The notes under the pieces: model-generated
What the model was told of the DNA's origin: nothing
What the model saw: the letters and a program-made list of their open reading frames with translations, nothing else
Databases searched by the model: none
Position numbers and translations under genes: made by a program
Assembly: GCF_000786655.1 (NCBI RefSeq)
Contig: NZ_JROM01000011.1
Span: 124,001-188,000 of the forward strand
DNA length: 64,000 bases
Origin: Kocuria marina
GTDB lineage: Bacteria > Actinomycetota > Actinomycetes > Actinomycetales > Micrococcaceae
Reading direction: 5' to 3'
Part shown: in pieces, positions 34,750 to 42,907 of the stretch
Layout of the letters: each line of letters opens with the position of its first letter
How positions within the stretch are numbered: position 1 is the stretch's first letter

Positions 34750-35270
34750 TTAGGTGCTGGGGCCTCGCCGGGATGCTGCGGCGAACTTTGAGGCACTCCT
34801 ACGCCAGCCCGAACATTTGAGACGCCCCCGCGCCACCCGCAACATTTGAGGCACTCCCACGCCATTTCGCCCCCTCCCCCTGGCTTTGGAATGCCCAGGA
34901 GTTCCCCCATGGCGTCCGAGTGACTGAAATATCCGCGGTGAACTCTGAGGCACACCCACGCCATCCGCCAACGTCCAGGCTCTCCAAGGCCACCCGCAAA
35001 CTCTGAGGCACGCCAAAGCCACCTCCGCACCCTCCGCGTGGCCTCAGAGTGACTAAGAGTTCCACCGTGGCTTAGAAGTGACTGGATCATGCGCGACAAA
35101 CTTGGGGGCACTCCCACGCCATCCGCCAAATCTGAGGCATCTCCAAGCCGCCTCCGCCCTATGGGGGTGGCTTCCGAGTGACTGAATGTGCGCCTATGGC
35201 CTCAGAATGCCCAGAAGTTTCACCATGGCCTCCGGGTGCCTCGACAGTACGCGGCCGTGAGGTTGTCCGT
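34750..35270 (-). repeat. Left repeat array of DUF559 cassette B
   Basis: At least seven diverged copies of a motif close to CTTTGAGGCACTCCCACGCCA are spread over 520 bases, with variants such as CTCTGAGGCACACCCACGCC. They are mixed with GGCCTCAGAGTGACTAAGAGTTCC-like segments. Read in reverse complement the motif is TGGCGTGGGAGTGCCTCAAAG, the same as in the array downstream of the gene. So the two arrays are inverted with respect to each other. I see no gene in this stretch. Confidence 0.8.
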
Positions 35271-35335
35271 TGACCCTCACTCCACAGTTCCGTGCTTCCG
35301 CGGCTGCACGATGACGTACGACATACGCTCCCACC

Positions 35336-36331
35336 ATGCCGCAACCCCTCCGCATGCCAGACCTCGGACCCCGACCGGACGTTCGCACGAGTGACGGTTG
35401 GGGTAAACGTGCTCGAGCGCTGAACGGTGACCCCCGCATGCAGCGGGTGACTTTCAACCACTGGGTGCGATTTCCCGGCCAGAGCCCGGTGGCCATGACC
35501 TCGGCTCAGCGTGCGGCACTGATGCAGACCGTCCTCGATCGCCCGAGTTCCGCCGTGCGCGTGACCGGGTTGAGCGCCTTGTCGCTGTACGGGCTGCCCG
35601 TGGCGCCCCCGGATGCCACCTTCGACCGCGCTCTGGGGCACCGCCCCGCGGATCGAGCCCACGACTACGCGAAAATGCTCTCCACGGTTCATCTGTCATG
35701 GTCCGGACAGCGGATGAGGACGCCCGCCAGGGATGTATTCGTCAGCAAGTCATACGGCCTGGACCGGTTCCCCGGACCCTGGGGTGCGCGATTGGCCGAC
35801 CCCGTGGAGGCATTGGTCGTCGCCGCACCCTACTTGTCCAGGTGGCGCCTGACCGCTTGCCTGGACACTCTCGTCTCCCAGAACATTCGGCAGCAAGACG
35901 GAAACCATGTGTACCAGTACGACCGCGCTCTCATTCGACAGCGGCTGGGGCAGCTACCCCCGACATCCCCGCGGGTGCACCGGGTCACCACGGCTCTGGC
36001 GGACGTCGCGGAGAACACGTGGTCACCCCGGGAGACTCTCACCCGACTCCTGGTCATGGCCCATGACCTGCCGGCACCGGTCATGAACTTCCGGGTGGTG
36101 CTGGACGGCACGGACCGCTACCTGGATCTGGCGTGGCCACATGCCAAGGTCGCGGTGGAGTACAACGGCGCGGACCACACGGATCGGCGCCTGTACGGTG
36201 ATGAGCTGTTCCGCCGCCAGCGCCTCGAGGACAGTGGGTGGAAGATCCGGTTCCTGGTACTTGAGGACCTCCTGAACCCCGCCCGGCGGGCATTGTGGCT
36301 CGAATGGCTCGCCACAGAACTCACCCCTTGA
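35336..36331 (+). CDS. DUF559 PD-(D/E)XK-type protein with AbiEi-like N-terminal region, intact copy B
   Basis: The 331-residue protein has two parts. Residues about 1-115 resemble the N-terminal region of AbiEi-type (type IV antitoxin-like) proteins, with TGLSALSLYGLPVAP near 77-91. Residues about 230-325 are a DUF559/Vsr-like domain: YLDLAWP with Asp264, VAVEYNGADH with Glu275, then ELFRRQRLEDSGWKIRFLVLEDLL. Asp264 and Glu275 are the likely metal ligands of a restriction-endonuclease fold. Whether it cuts DNA, and whether it acts alone, is unknown. TACGCT lies six bases before the ATG, indicating a leaderless transcript, as in copy A. The gene stands alone between two inverted repeat arrays. 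Confidence 0.75.
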   Translation: MPQPLRMPDLGPRPDVRTSDGWGKRARALNGDPRMQRVTFNHWVRFPGQSPVAMTSAQRAALMQTVLDRPSSAVRVTGLSALSLYGLPVAPPDATFDRALGHRPADRAHDYAKMLSTVHLSWSGQRMRTPARDVFVSKSYGLDRFPGPWGARLADPVEALVVAAPYLSRWRLTACLDTLVSQNIRQQDGNHVYQYDRALIRQRLGQLPPTSPRVHRVTTALADVAENTWSPRETLTRLLVMAHDLPAPVMNFRVVLDGTDRYLDLAWPHAKVAVEYNGADHTDRRLYGDELFRRQRLEDSGWKIRFLVLEDLLNPARRALWLEWLATELTP

Positions 36332-36427
36332 ATTTCCGGGTACGTGCAAGCCATAGCCGATTTCTGAGGCACGCGGAAGCCACCAGTGGCCTCACCACAT
36401 GGCCTCTGCGCGCCCCACATCTCGCCG
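36332..36427 (+). repeat. Short divergent repeat segment before the 129-bp array
   Basis: TTTCTGAGGCACGCGGAAGCCACC and GTGGCCTCACCACATGG-type fragments here are isolated, partly inverted forms of the array motif. No gene is seen. Confidence 0.45.
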
Positions 36428-36875
36428 GTGGCGCGGGAATGCCTTAAAGTCCGCCAGTGGCGCGGGGATGACTCAGAGTCTGCAGCCGAAATCCTGGTCA
36501 CTTCGAGGCCACGGCGGGATTCTCAGTCACCCCCAGGCCGCTCGGAGGTGGCAGAAGTGGCGTGGGAATGCCCTAAAGTTCGCCGGTGGCGCGGGAATGC
36601 CTCAAAGTCTGCGACGGAACTCCTGGTTACCTCGAGGCCGCGGCAGGATTCTCAGTCACCCCCAGGCCGCTCGGAGGTGGCAGAAGTGGCGTGGGAATGC
36701 CTCAAAGTTTGCGCCCGGCGTGGAGGTGCCTCAGAGTCTGCAGCGGAACTCCTGGTCACCTCAAGGCCATGGCAGGATTCTCAGTCACGCCCAGGCCATT
36801 CGGAGGTGGCAGAAGTGGCGCGGGGGTGCCTCAAAGTTCCCGGATGGAGCGGGAGTGCCCCAGAGTTCTCGCCCA
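36428..36875 (+). repeat. Right repeat array of cassette B: exact 129-bp tandem period
   Basis: Units begin GTGGCGYGGGAATGCC at 36428, 36557, 36686 and 36815, each exactly 129 bases apart; the last is partial. Each unit holds two sub-copies of GTGGCGTGGGAATGCCTCAAAG plus a block with GGAACTCCTGGTCACCTC and GGATTCTCAGTCACCC. Because 129 is a multiple of three, reading frames run through it and give repetitive 43-residue translations, but none has a credible start or family, so I treat it as non-coding. Confidence 0.85.
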
Positions 36876-36946
36876 AGGTTGCTGCAACGTACGCACCCCG
36901 CACGGGGCCACCTCCCCAACCCCCGCGGGACTCCCCTGCGGACGGG

Positions 36947-37351
36947 TCAGTCCGTGCCCGCCACCGCGAACAGGAGGCCACCGATCATCGCCGCGTTCTT
37001 GCAGAACTGCACACGCTGGAGCTTGCGGGCGGCAGGGTCCTCGATCTTCCAGAACGCGTGGCCGGCCAACGTGGTGGGGACCATGGATCCGGCGAGCGCG
37101 AGACCCGAGAGCCGCGGTGCAGCACCCAGCGCCAACAACGATCCCGCCACGGCCTGCACGGTGCCGTTGGCGCGGACGAGCATCTCGTTGTCCCGCGGCA
37201 GCGGAACCACGGTGCGGATGGCGTCCAGGGTGGGCTCCGCCATGGCGACCCGCCCACCCGGGGTGCGAGCGGCGTCGTACCCGAGCAGGACGTAGGTGGT
37301 CCCGGTCAGGAAACGGGCTGCGGCACGCAGGGTGCTCTGGGTCGTGGTCAT
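36947..37351 (-). CDS. DoxX-family membrane protein
   Basis: A 134-residue protein with about four hydrophobic segments. The conserved pattern (RFLTGTTYVLLGYDAARTPGGRV, ANGTVQAVAGSLLALGAAPRLSGLALAGSMVPTTLAGHAFW, FCKNAAMIGGLL) is typical of DoxX proteins. These are small inner-membrane proteins, some of which work with oxidoreductases in redox stress. ATG 37351 follows AAGGGG; the longer in-frame start has a charged, unconserved extension. Confidence 0.82.
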   Translation of the reverse strand: MTTTQSTLRAAARFLTGTTYVLLGYDAARTPGGRVAMAEPTLDAIRTVVPLPRDNEMLVRANGTVQAVAGSLLALGAAPRLSGLALAGSMVPTTLAGHAFWKIEDPAARKLQRVQFCKNAAMIGGLLFAVAGTD

Positions 37352-37487
37352 GGTGGGGTTCCCCTTCGTGAGTTTCGCGAGTGTCGTGAGTCCCGAGTGC
37401 GCGGACGGCGCAGCGGAGGCGGACTCCGCTAGGCGGTCGCGGTCGACCGCCTCCCAGCCTATGACCCGGCCGGGTGACACCCGTGAG

Positions 37488-37991
37488 TCACTTGCTCCGT
37501 GTTACGGGCTCCTCGGCGGACCACGGGAAGACGATCCACTCGTCGGTGGACTTCCAGGAGAAATCGGGGCGGACCTCGGAACGGGGCTTCTCGTAGATCA
37601 CGGCGGAGCGGCACTCGGCGCCGTACCCGCGCAGCAGGTCGAGAACGAGGGCCAGGGTGCGCCCGGAGTCCACGACGTCGTCCACCACGAGGACCTGCTT
37701 CTCGTTGATGGACTCGGTGTCCAGCATGGGAGCGAGCAGGACGGGGTCCGGCAGGGTCTCGTGCACGTCCGTGTAGAACTCCACGTTCACGGCGTCGGAG
37801 AGCTTCACGCCCATCGCGTAGGACAGCGAACCGGCGGGCAACAGGCCACCGCGGGCCACGGCGATGATGATGTCCGGGGTGAAATCCGAGTCCACGATCT
37901 GCTGCGCCAGCTCCCTGGTCGCCAGGCCGAAGCCCTCCCAGGTGAGAACTTCCTTGGTGTCCAGTTCGGATGAGTCCGCGTGAAAAGCCAT
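37488..37991 (-). CDS. Purine-type phosphoribosyltransferase
   Basis: The 167-residue enzyme has the PRPP-binding signature VLVVDDVVDSGRTLALV (about 100-116) and the upstream loop PDIIIAVARGGLLPAG. Size and motifs match Gpt/hypoxanthine-xanthine-type PRTases that make nucleoside monophosphates from bases and PRPP. It is divergent from the NCS2 permease at 38156, which would import the base, so the two probably form a salvage unit. Which base is used cannot be told. Confidence 0.85.
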   Translation of the reverse strand: MAFHADSSELDTKEVLTWEGFGLATRELAQQIVDSDFTPDIIIAVARGGLLPAGSLSYAMGVKLSDAVNVEFYTDVHETLPDPVLLAPMLDTESINEKQVLVVDDVVDSGRTLALVLDLLRGYGAECRSAVIYEKPRSEVRPDFSWKSTDEWIVFPWSAEEPVTRSK

Positions 37992-38155
37992 GTCCGTAGG
38001 GTAGACCGTTCGCGTACAAAGTGCCCGTTCGCGCGGTACGACGCCGCTGGGCCCCGGTATCCGGTCATCTCACCCTTGTGGGTGTCGCGGACTGTCTACA
38101 CTCATGGCGACACGAATCTTCCCCGCAGTTCTGCGGCCTATTCCCGAGGATCACC

Positions 38156-39721
38156 ATGGCCAGTGGCTCAGCTTCCGTCATGCCCGACGCACGGGGGACC
38201 CGCCCCGAGGACGAACGCCTGGGTGCCAGACGCACCACCGTCTACGCCCTGCAACACATCCTGACCATGTACGGCGGGCTGATCGCCGTTCCACTGGTCG
38301 TGGCCAGCGCCGCGGGCTACGACGCGCAGACCACCGCCCTGCTCGTGGCCGCCGCCCTGTTCGTGGGTGGTTTCGCCACGTTCCTGCAGGCGTGGGGGCT
38401 GCCCAAGATCGGTTCCCAGTTGCCGCTCGTGCAGGGCGTGTCCTTCACGGGCATCGCCACTATGCTGTCCGTGCTGGCCACCGGCGGGGGCATGCAGTCG
38501 GTCATGGGCTCGATCATGGTGGCCTCGGTCATCGGTTTCCTGGCGGCGCCGTTCTTCGCGCGCGTGCTGCGGTTCTTCCCGCCCGTGGTGACCGGGTCCA
38601 TCATCACGACGATCGGCATCACCCTGGTCCCCGTCGCGGCGTCCTGGTCCATGGGCGGCACCAGGGAGGCACCCGACTACGGCGCACTGGAGAACATCGC
38701 CCTGGCCGGGTTCACGCTGCTCGCGGTGTTGCTGCTGTCCAAGTTCGGCGGGGCGATGCTCTCCCGCCTGGCCATCCTGGTGGCCATCGTGCTCGGCACG
38801 GCCGTGGCGTGGGCGGTGGGTCTGGCCGACTTCTCCGGGGTGGGACAGGGGCCCTGGGTTTCCCTGCCCACACCCTTCCACTTCGGCCTGCCCACGTTCC
38901 ACGCCGCGGCGATCGTGGCCATGACCATCGTGATCCTGGTGAACATGGCCGAGACCACCGCGGACATCCTGGCGCTGTCCGAGATCACGGGGTCACGGAT
39001 CAACTCGGCCCGGATCGCGGACGGGCTGCGCGCGGACATGCTCTCCTCCGCCGTGGCACCCGTGTTCAACTCGTTCACGCAGACCGCGTTCGTACAGAAC
39101 GTGGGGCTCGTGGCGATCACCAAGGTCAAGAGTCGCTACGTGGTGGCCGTGGGCGGTGTGTTCATGGTGTTGCTGGGCATGCTGCCCGTCCTGGGCCAGG
39201 TGATCGCTGCCATCCCGTTGCCGGTGATGGGCGGGGCCGGTTTCGTGCTGTTCGGGACCGTGATGTCCTCCGGCATCCGCACCCTGGCGCGCGTGGACTA
39301 CCGGGGCGGGATGAACCTCATCATCGTGGCCGTGTCCCTGTCGTTCGGCATGGTGCCCATCGTGGAACCGGACTTCTACGCGGCGTTCCCCGAATGGGTG
39401 GGCATCATCTTCTCGTCCGGCATCTCCTCCGCCGCCGTGGCGGCCCTGGCGATGAACTTCTTCTTCAACGAGCTCAGCAACCACAGGCGCTCGACCGAGA
39501 CGATGGGGCTCGGCACCGTGGGGTTGCGCGTGCTGTCCCCGCGGGAAGCCGAGGCCCTGCAGGACGGGGACCAGTTCGTGGACGGTCGGCTCCTGGACGC
39601 GCGCGGCCGCGAGATCCCGTTCGCCACGTCCCAGGAGCAGTACGAATCGGTGCGCGAGCGCATCAACGCGGGCGAGCTGAAGTCCCTGGACGACATCCGG
39701 GCGGCGTGCCACGAGAAGTGA
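38156..39721 (+). CDS. NCS2-family nucleobase permease (xanthine/uracil type)
   Basis: The 521-residue protein has about 12-14 helices and a hydrophilic C-terminal tail (about 440-521). NCS2 signatures are LPLVQGVSFTGIATM, MAETTADILALSEITGSRI, FTQTAFVQNVGLVAITKVKSR and PLPVMGGAGFVLFGTVMSSGIRTL. The QNVG..ITKVKSR segment is the family transport motif. The ATG at 38156 follows GAGGA. A promoter TTGTGG/TACACT is visible at about 38076 and 38097 with a short spacer. It is divergent from the phosphoribosyltransferase. Confidence 0.9.
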   Translation: MASGSASVMPDARGTRPEDERLGARRTTVYALQHILTMYGGLIAVPLVVASAAGYDAQTTALLVAAALFVGGFATFLQAWGLPKIGSQLPLVQGVSFTGIATMLSVLATGGGMQSVMGSIMVASVIGFLAAPFFARVLRFFPPVVTGSIITTIGITLVPVAASWSMGGTREAPDYGALENIALAGFTLLAVLLLSKFGGAMLSRLAILVAIVLGTAVAWAVGLADFSGVGQGPWVSLPTPFHFGLPTFHAAAIVAMTIVILVNMAETTADILALSEITGSRINSARIADGLRADMLSSAVAPVFNSFTQTAFVQNVGLVAITKVKSRYVVAVGGVFMVLLGMLPVLGQVIAAIPLPVMGGAGFVLFGTVMSSGIRTLARVDYRGGMNLIIVAVSLSFGMVPIVEPDFYAAFPEWVGIIFSSGISSAAVAALAMNFFFNELSNHRRSTETMGLGTVGLRVLSPREAEALQDGDQFVDGRLLDARGREIPFATSQEQYESVRERINAGELKSLDDIRAACHEK

Positions 39722-39758
39722 TCCGCCCCTAAGACGGCCTACCCCGCCCGGACACAGG

Positions 39759-41453
39759 TCACCGCCGCACCCGGTGGTACGCCGCCGCCACGTCTTGCGC
39801 CCGCGGCAGGGCCAGGTGGCCCGGGTGCCCCCGGTGGTGGGACAGCGCATCCAGCCCGTCCCGCCGGATCTCTTCGAGCGCCGCATCCACCAGTTCCGTG
39901 AGCGTGCTGCGCCCGTCCGCGGCGGCGTCGATCCCGTCCAGCAACCGGGCGATGGCCTCCGTCTGCGAGGAATCGACGAGCTGGCTCAGCGCGGAAACGT
40001 CCACGTCCTCCCGGCCGCGCTGAATGGTTCCGAGGCCCCGGGCCCGCGCGGGTTTCGCAGCGGAACCGGAGGACGCACGAGGAACGTGTGACCGCACCTC
40101 CCCGAAACTCTCGGCGGGGCCCACGTCCTCGGGCCGCAGGAACCGTCCTACGACCTCCCGCGCACCCTCCGTGAGGTCCGACGCCCGATAGGCGTCCATC
40201 CCGATCACGAGATCCGCGACGTCCAGGAACGCCCCGGAGCCACCCGTGACGAGCACCGTGGAGATGCCCCGTTCGGCATACAGCGCTCGCACCCGATCCA
40301 CGAACGGCGTGATGGGCTCGCGCTCCCCCGGGACGAGCGCGCGCATGCGCTGGTCACGGCCCATGAGGTTGGTCGCGCACGTGTCCTCATCCAACAGCAG
40401 CACGCGCGATCCGGCCTCCACGGTCTCCACGGTCGAGGCGGCCTGGGACGTGGAGCCGGACGCATTGCCCGTGCTGAAGTGGCGGGTGTCCGCGCCCGTG
40501 GGGAGGTTCGTGATGAACGGGGAGACGTCCGTGTCGGTGACCGCGCGGCCGTCCTCCGCCCGTACGGACATCGCGTCACCCACGGTGATCACGAGCTCGC
40601 GGCCGTCACCCGGCACGTGGTTGTACACCCCTCGCTCGAGGGCCTGCAGCAGCGTGGACTTGCCGTGGTACCCGCCGCCCACGATCACGGTCACGCCTTC
40701 CGGGATGCCCATCCCGCTCACGGTGCGCCCGTGGCTCAGCTCGAGCGTGACCCGCAGGCTGGGCGGCGTTTCGAAGGGCACCGCGTGCCGGGTGAGCGGC
40801 TCGTCCCGGTTGCCGGACGCGCGGGGCAGGACGGCGCCGTCGGCGACGAATGCCACCAGTCCGCGGTCCGGGAGCTGCGAGCGCAGCCGCTCGGCGTCCA
40901 GATGGGTGCGCACGTGCAGTTCGAGTGCCGCGGCGTCGGGGGCGAGGAAGGTCAGGGTGCGTTCGACGACGCTCGGCAGCACCTCGGTCAACAACCGTTG
41001 CGCGGCCCGGCCCTTGATGCGCCGGCCCGCGGCGGGCAGGGCGATCTCGCAACGGATCTCCGCGTACGAGTCCCCGCGCGAAGGGTCGTCCAGAAGGACG
41101 GAGGACCGTTCCAGGATCTCCTGCCCCGCGCGCTGGACGGAGATCCCGCCGGTGTCCTTCCCGCCGCGCGGCCCCAGCTCCCGCGCCGCGTGAGCGAAGC
41201 GCCGGGTCAGGAAGTCCCCGGCGGCGATCCGCATCTCCCGGGTGCGCAACAGCTCCCGCGGGATGCCGGTGTCCGCGAGCGGGATGCGCAGCCGCGCGAG
41301 GGACGGCGGGGCGTACGGGTCCGACTGCACCCGGTCCAGGATCAGCTCGGCGCTCCCCAGCCACCACGAGTCCCGGAGCTGCTTGTAGGCGCCGTAACTG
41401 TTGCCGTCCAGACGTTGCAGCGCGCGGGACAGGTCATTCCGGGGTGAACTCAT
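39759..41453 (-). CDS. Predicted ATPase of the ABC class (PF09818-type)
   Basis: This 564-residue soluble protein matches the unusual ABC_ATPase family (COG3044; MRB1590-like). Characteristic are an N-terminal region starting DLSRALQRLDGNSYGAYKQLR, Walker A GGGYHGKSTLLQALERGVYNHVPGDGRE (about 258-285) and the segment LPTGADTRHFSTGNASGSTSQAAS. Walker B VLLLDEDTCATNLMGRDQRM and VTGGSGAFLDVADLVIGMD follow. There is no membrane part and no transporter nearby, so it is not an ordinary importer ATPase. An RNA-related role is suggested from a eukaryotic relative but is inference. It is downstream of the MFS gene on the same strand. Confidence 0.85.
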   Translation of the reverse strand: MSSPRNDLSRALQRLDGNSYGAYKQLRDSWWLGSAELILDRVQSDPYAPPSLARLRIPLADTGIPRELLRTREMRIAAGDFLTRRFAHAARELGPRGGKDTGGISVQRAGQEILERSSVLLDDPSRGDSYAEIRCEIALPAAGRRIKGRAAQRLLTEVLPSVVERTLTFLAPDAAALELHVRTHLDAERLRSQLPDRGLVAFVADGAVLPRASGNRDEPLTRHAVPFETPPSLRVTLELSHGRTVSGMGIPEGVTVIVGGGYHGKSTLLQALERGVYNHVPGDGRELVITVGDAMSVRAEDGRAVTDTDVSPFITNLPTGADTRHFSTGNASGSTSQAASTVETVEAGSRVLLLDEDTCATNLMGRDQRMRALVPGEREPITPFVDRVRALYAERGISTVLVTGGSGAFLDVADLVIGMDAYRASDLTEGAREVVGRFLRPEDVGPAESFGEVRSHVPRASSGSAAKPARARGLGTIQRGREDVDVSALSQLVDSSQTEAIARLLDGIDAAADGRSTLTELVDAALEEIRRDGLDALSHHRGHPGHLALPRAQDVAAAYHRVRR

Positions 41454-41506
41454 GCCTCCATGGGATCACACGCGCCACGACGGAAAACAGCGCGGCCCGC
41501 GCCCGC

Positions 41507-42817
41507 TCAGGCCCCCGCGGGTGACGGACCCGCGGCGGACGGCCCCGCATCGCGGGCCTGCACCCGGCCCAGGACGACGGCGACCACGAAGCACAGCACG
41601 TACGTGACCCCCACACCGAACCAGCCCGCGGTGAATCCGCCCGTGAGGTCCACGAGCTGTCCCACGATCACTGGCCCCAGCGCGAATCCCAGGTACATAC
41701 CCGTGGCCACGAGCCCGGAGGCCACCCCGATCCTGTCCCGGGAGATCGCGGAGACGATGCCCGAGTTGATGACCACGTTGGCCGCCAGGGGCAGCGCCGC
41801 ATGGACGGCCACACCCACCCACATGAGCCAGTGCTGCTGCAGCGTCTCCGCCAGGATCAGCAGGACGAGACCCACGATCCCGCCCAGGGTCATGACCTGG
41901 ATCAGGGGTGCGGGCCGACCGAGCCGCCCGGTCACCCGACCCCAGCCGATCCGGCTGAGGATACCGATCACCCCGATCACACCCAGCAACAGGCCGGCCA
42001 CGGTGATCGTGTACCCCATGGCCCGCACCGCGAACAGGGACGCGTAGACGTTCACGCCCTGCGTTCCCACCGCGTTGAGGAACGAGGTGAGCGCGAACAA
42101 CCACACGGCCAGCGGGATCTTGGCCTTACGCGCATCGGCCCCGGCGGAGCGGGCGGAGGAGGTGGGGTGCGGCGTCGTCGTCGGCGCAGGGGTCGGGGTG
42201 GGAGGCGGCGCGGCGGACGACGGCGCTCGGCCCGCCCGGCGCTGCAACCGGGTGATCACGAGCCACCCGAGGACGAGCGCGGGGGCGCACAGCGCCGCGC
42301 CGAAGAGGGCGGCGCCGCGCCAGCCGAAGCTCGCGCCGATCAGGGGGAAGGTGAGCCCGGAGACCAACAGGCCCACCTGCACGCCCGACTGTTTCCACCC
42401 CATCCACGTGGAACGCTGGGCCAGCGGGACGCGCTGGGCGATGATCCGGTTGGTCACGGGATTGGAGAAGGACTGCGCGACACCGGCGATCAGCGCGGCG
42501 ATCAACAGCATCGCGTAGGACTGCCACGTGGCACTGAGCAGGAACGCCACGAGCACCCCGCCGAAGATCAGGCTCAGCTGCAGCCGGGTGTTCAGGCGGT
42601 CGGCGAGCACGCCCAGGAACGGCGCCGTGAGCCCCGCCATCACGAACACCGCGGTGATGATGAACCCGTACTGGCCCTCGGTGATCCCGTAGGTGTCCAC
42701 GATCTTGGCGCTGAGCGCCCCGATCCCGTAGTTGAAGATGGGCCCACCGGCCATGGCGGCCATGAGCACCGCCAGCAGGACGCCGGGGGCTCTGCGCGTG
42801 GGAGTGGAATCAGTCAT
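41507..42817 (-). CDS. MFS transporter
   Basis: A 436-residue protein with about 12 helices in two six-helix halves. The loop LADRLNTR after helix 2 and the second-half SRIGWGRVTGRLGR are the usual MFS basic motifs. The central cytoplasmic loop (about 195-232) is a Pro/Thr/Ala stretch, and the 11-mer repeat copy at 42169-42179 lies in its coding sequence. No substrate can be inferred. It is transcribed towards the ABC-class ATPase, 53 bases away. Confidence 0.83.
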   Translation of the reverse strand: MTDSTPTRRAPGVLLAVLMAAMAGGPIFNYGIGALSAKIVDTYGITEGQYGFIITAVFVMAGLTAPFLGVLADRLNTRLQLSLIFGGVLVAFLLSATWQSYAMLLIAALIAGVAQSFSNPVTNRIIAQRVPLAQRSTWMGWKQSGVQVGLLVSGLTFPLIGASFGWRGAALFGAALCAPALVLGWLVITRLQRRAGRAPSSAAPPPTPTPAPTTTPHPTSSARSAGADARKAKIPLAVWLFALTSFLNAVGTQGVNVYASLFAVRAMGYTITVAGLLLGVIGVIGILSRIGWGRVTGRLGRPAPLIQVMTLGGIVGLVLLILAETLQQHWLMWVGVAVHAALPLAANVVINSGIVSAISRDRIGVASGLVATGMYLGFALGPVIVGQLVDLTGGFTAGWFGVGVTYVLCFVVAVVLGRVQARDAGPSAAGPSPAGA

Positions 42818-42907
42818 CGACGATCACCTTAGCCGGGCTAAGCACCGCGGCGTAGGCGGGTTGCGGGGATGACGAACTACAGCGGTTCGACGACGCCGCC
42901 GCGCCCT

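Noticed and set aside
36428-36875. CRISPR array
   Set aside because: The 129-bp units repeat throughout their length; there are no short identical repeats with unique equal-length spacers and no cas genes.
36386-37432. Open frame with 43-residue repeats running through the 129-bp array
   Set aside because: It exists because the period is a multiple of three. It has no ribosome site, its frames are equally open, and it continues antisense into the DoxX gene.
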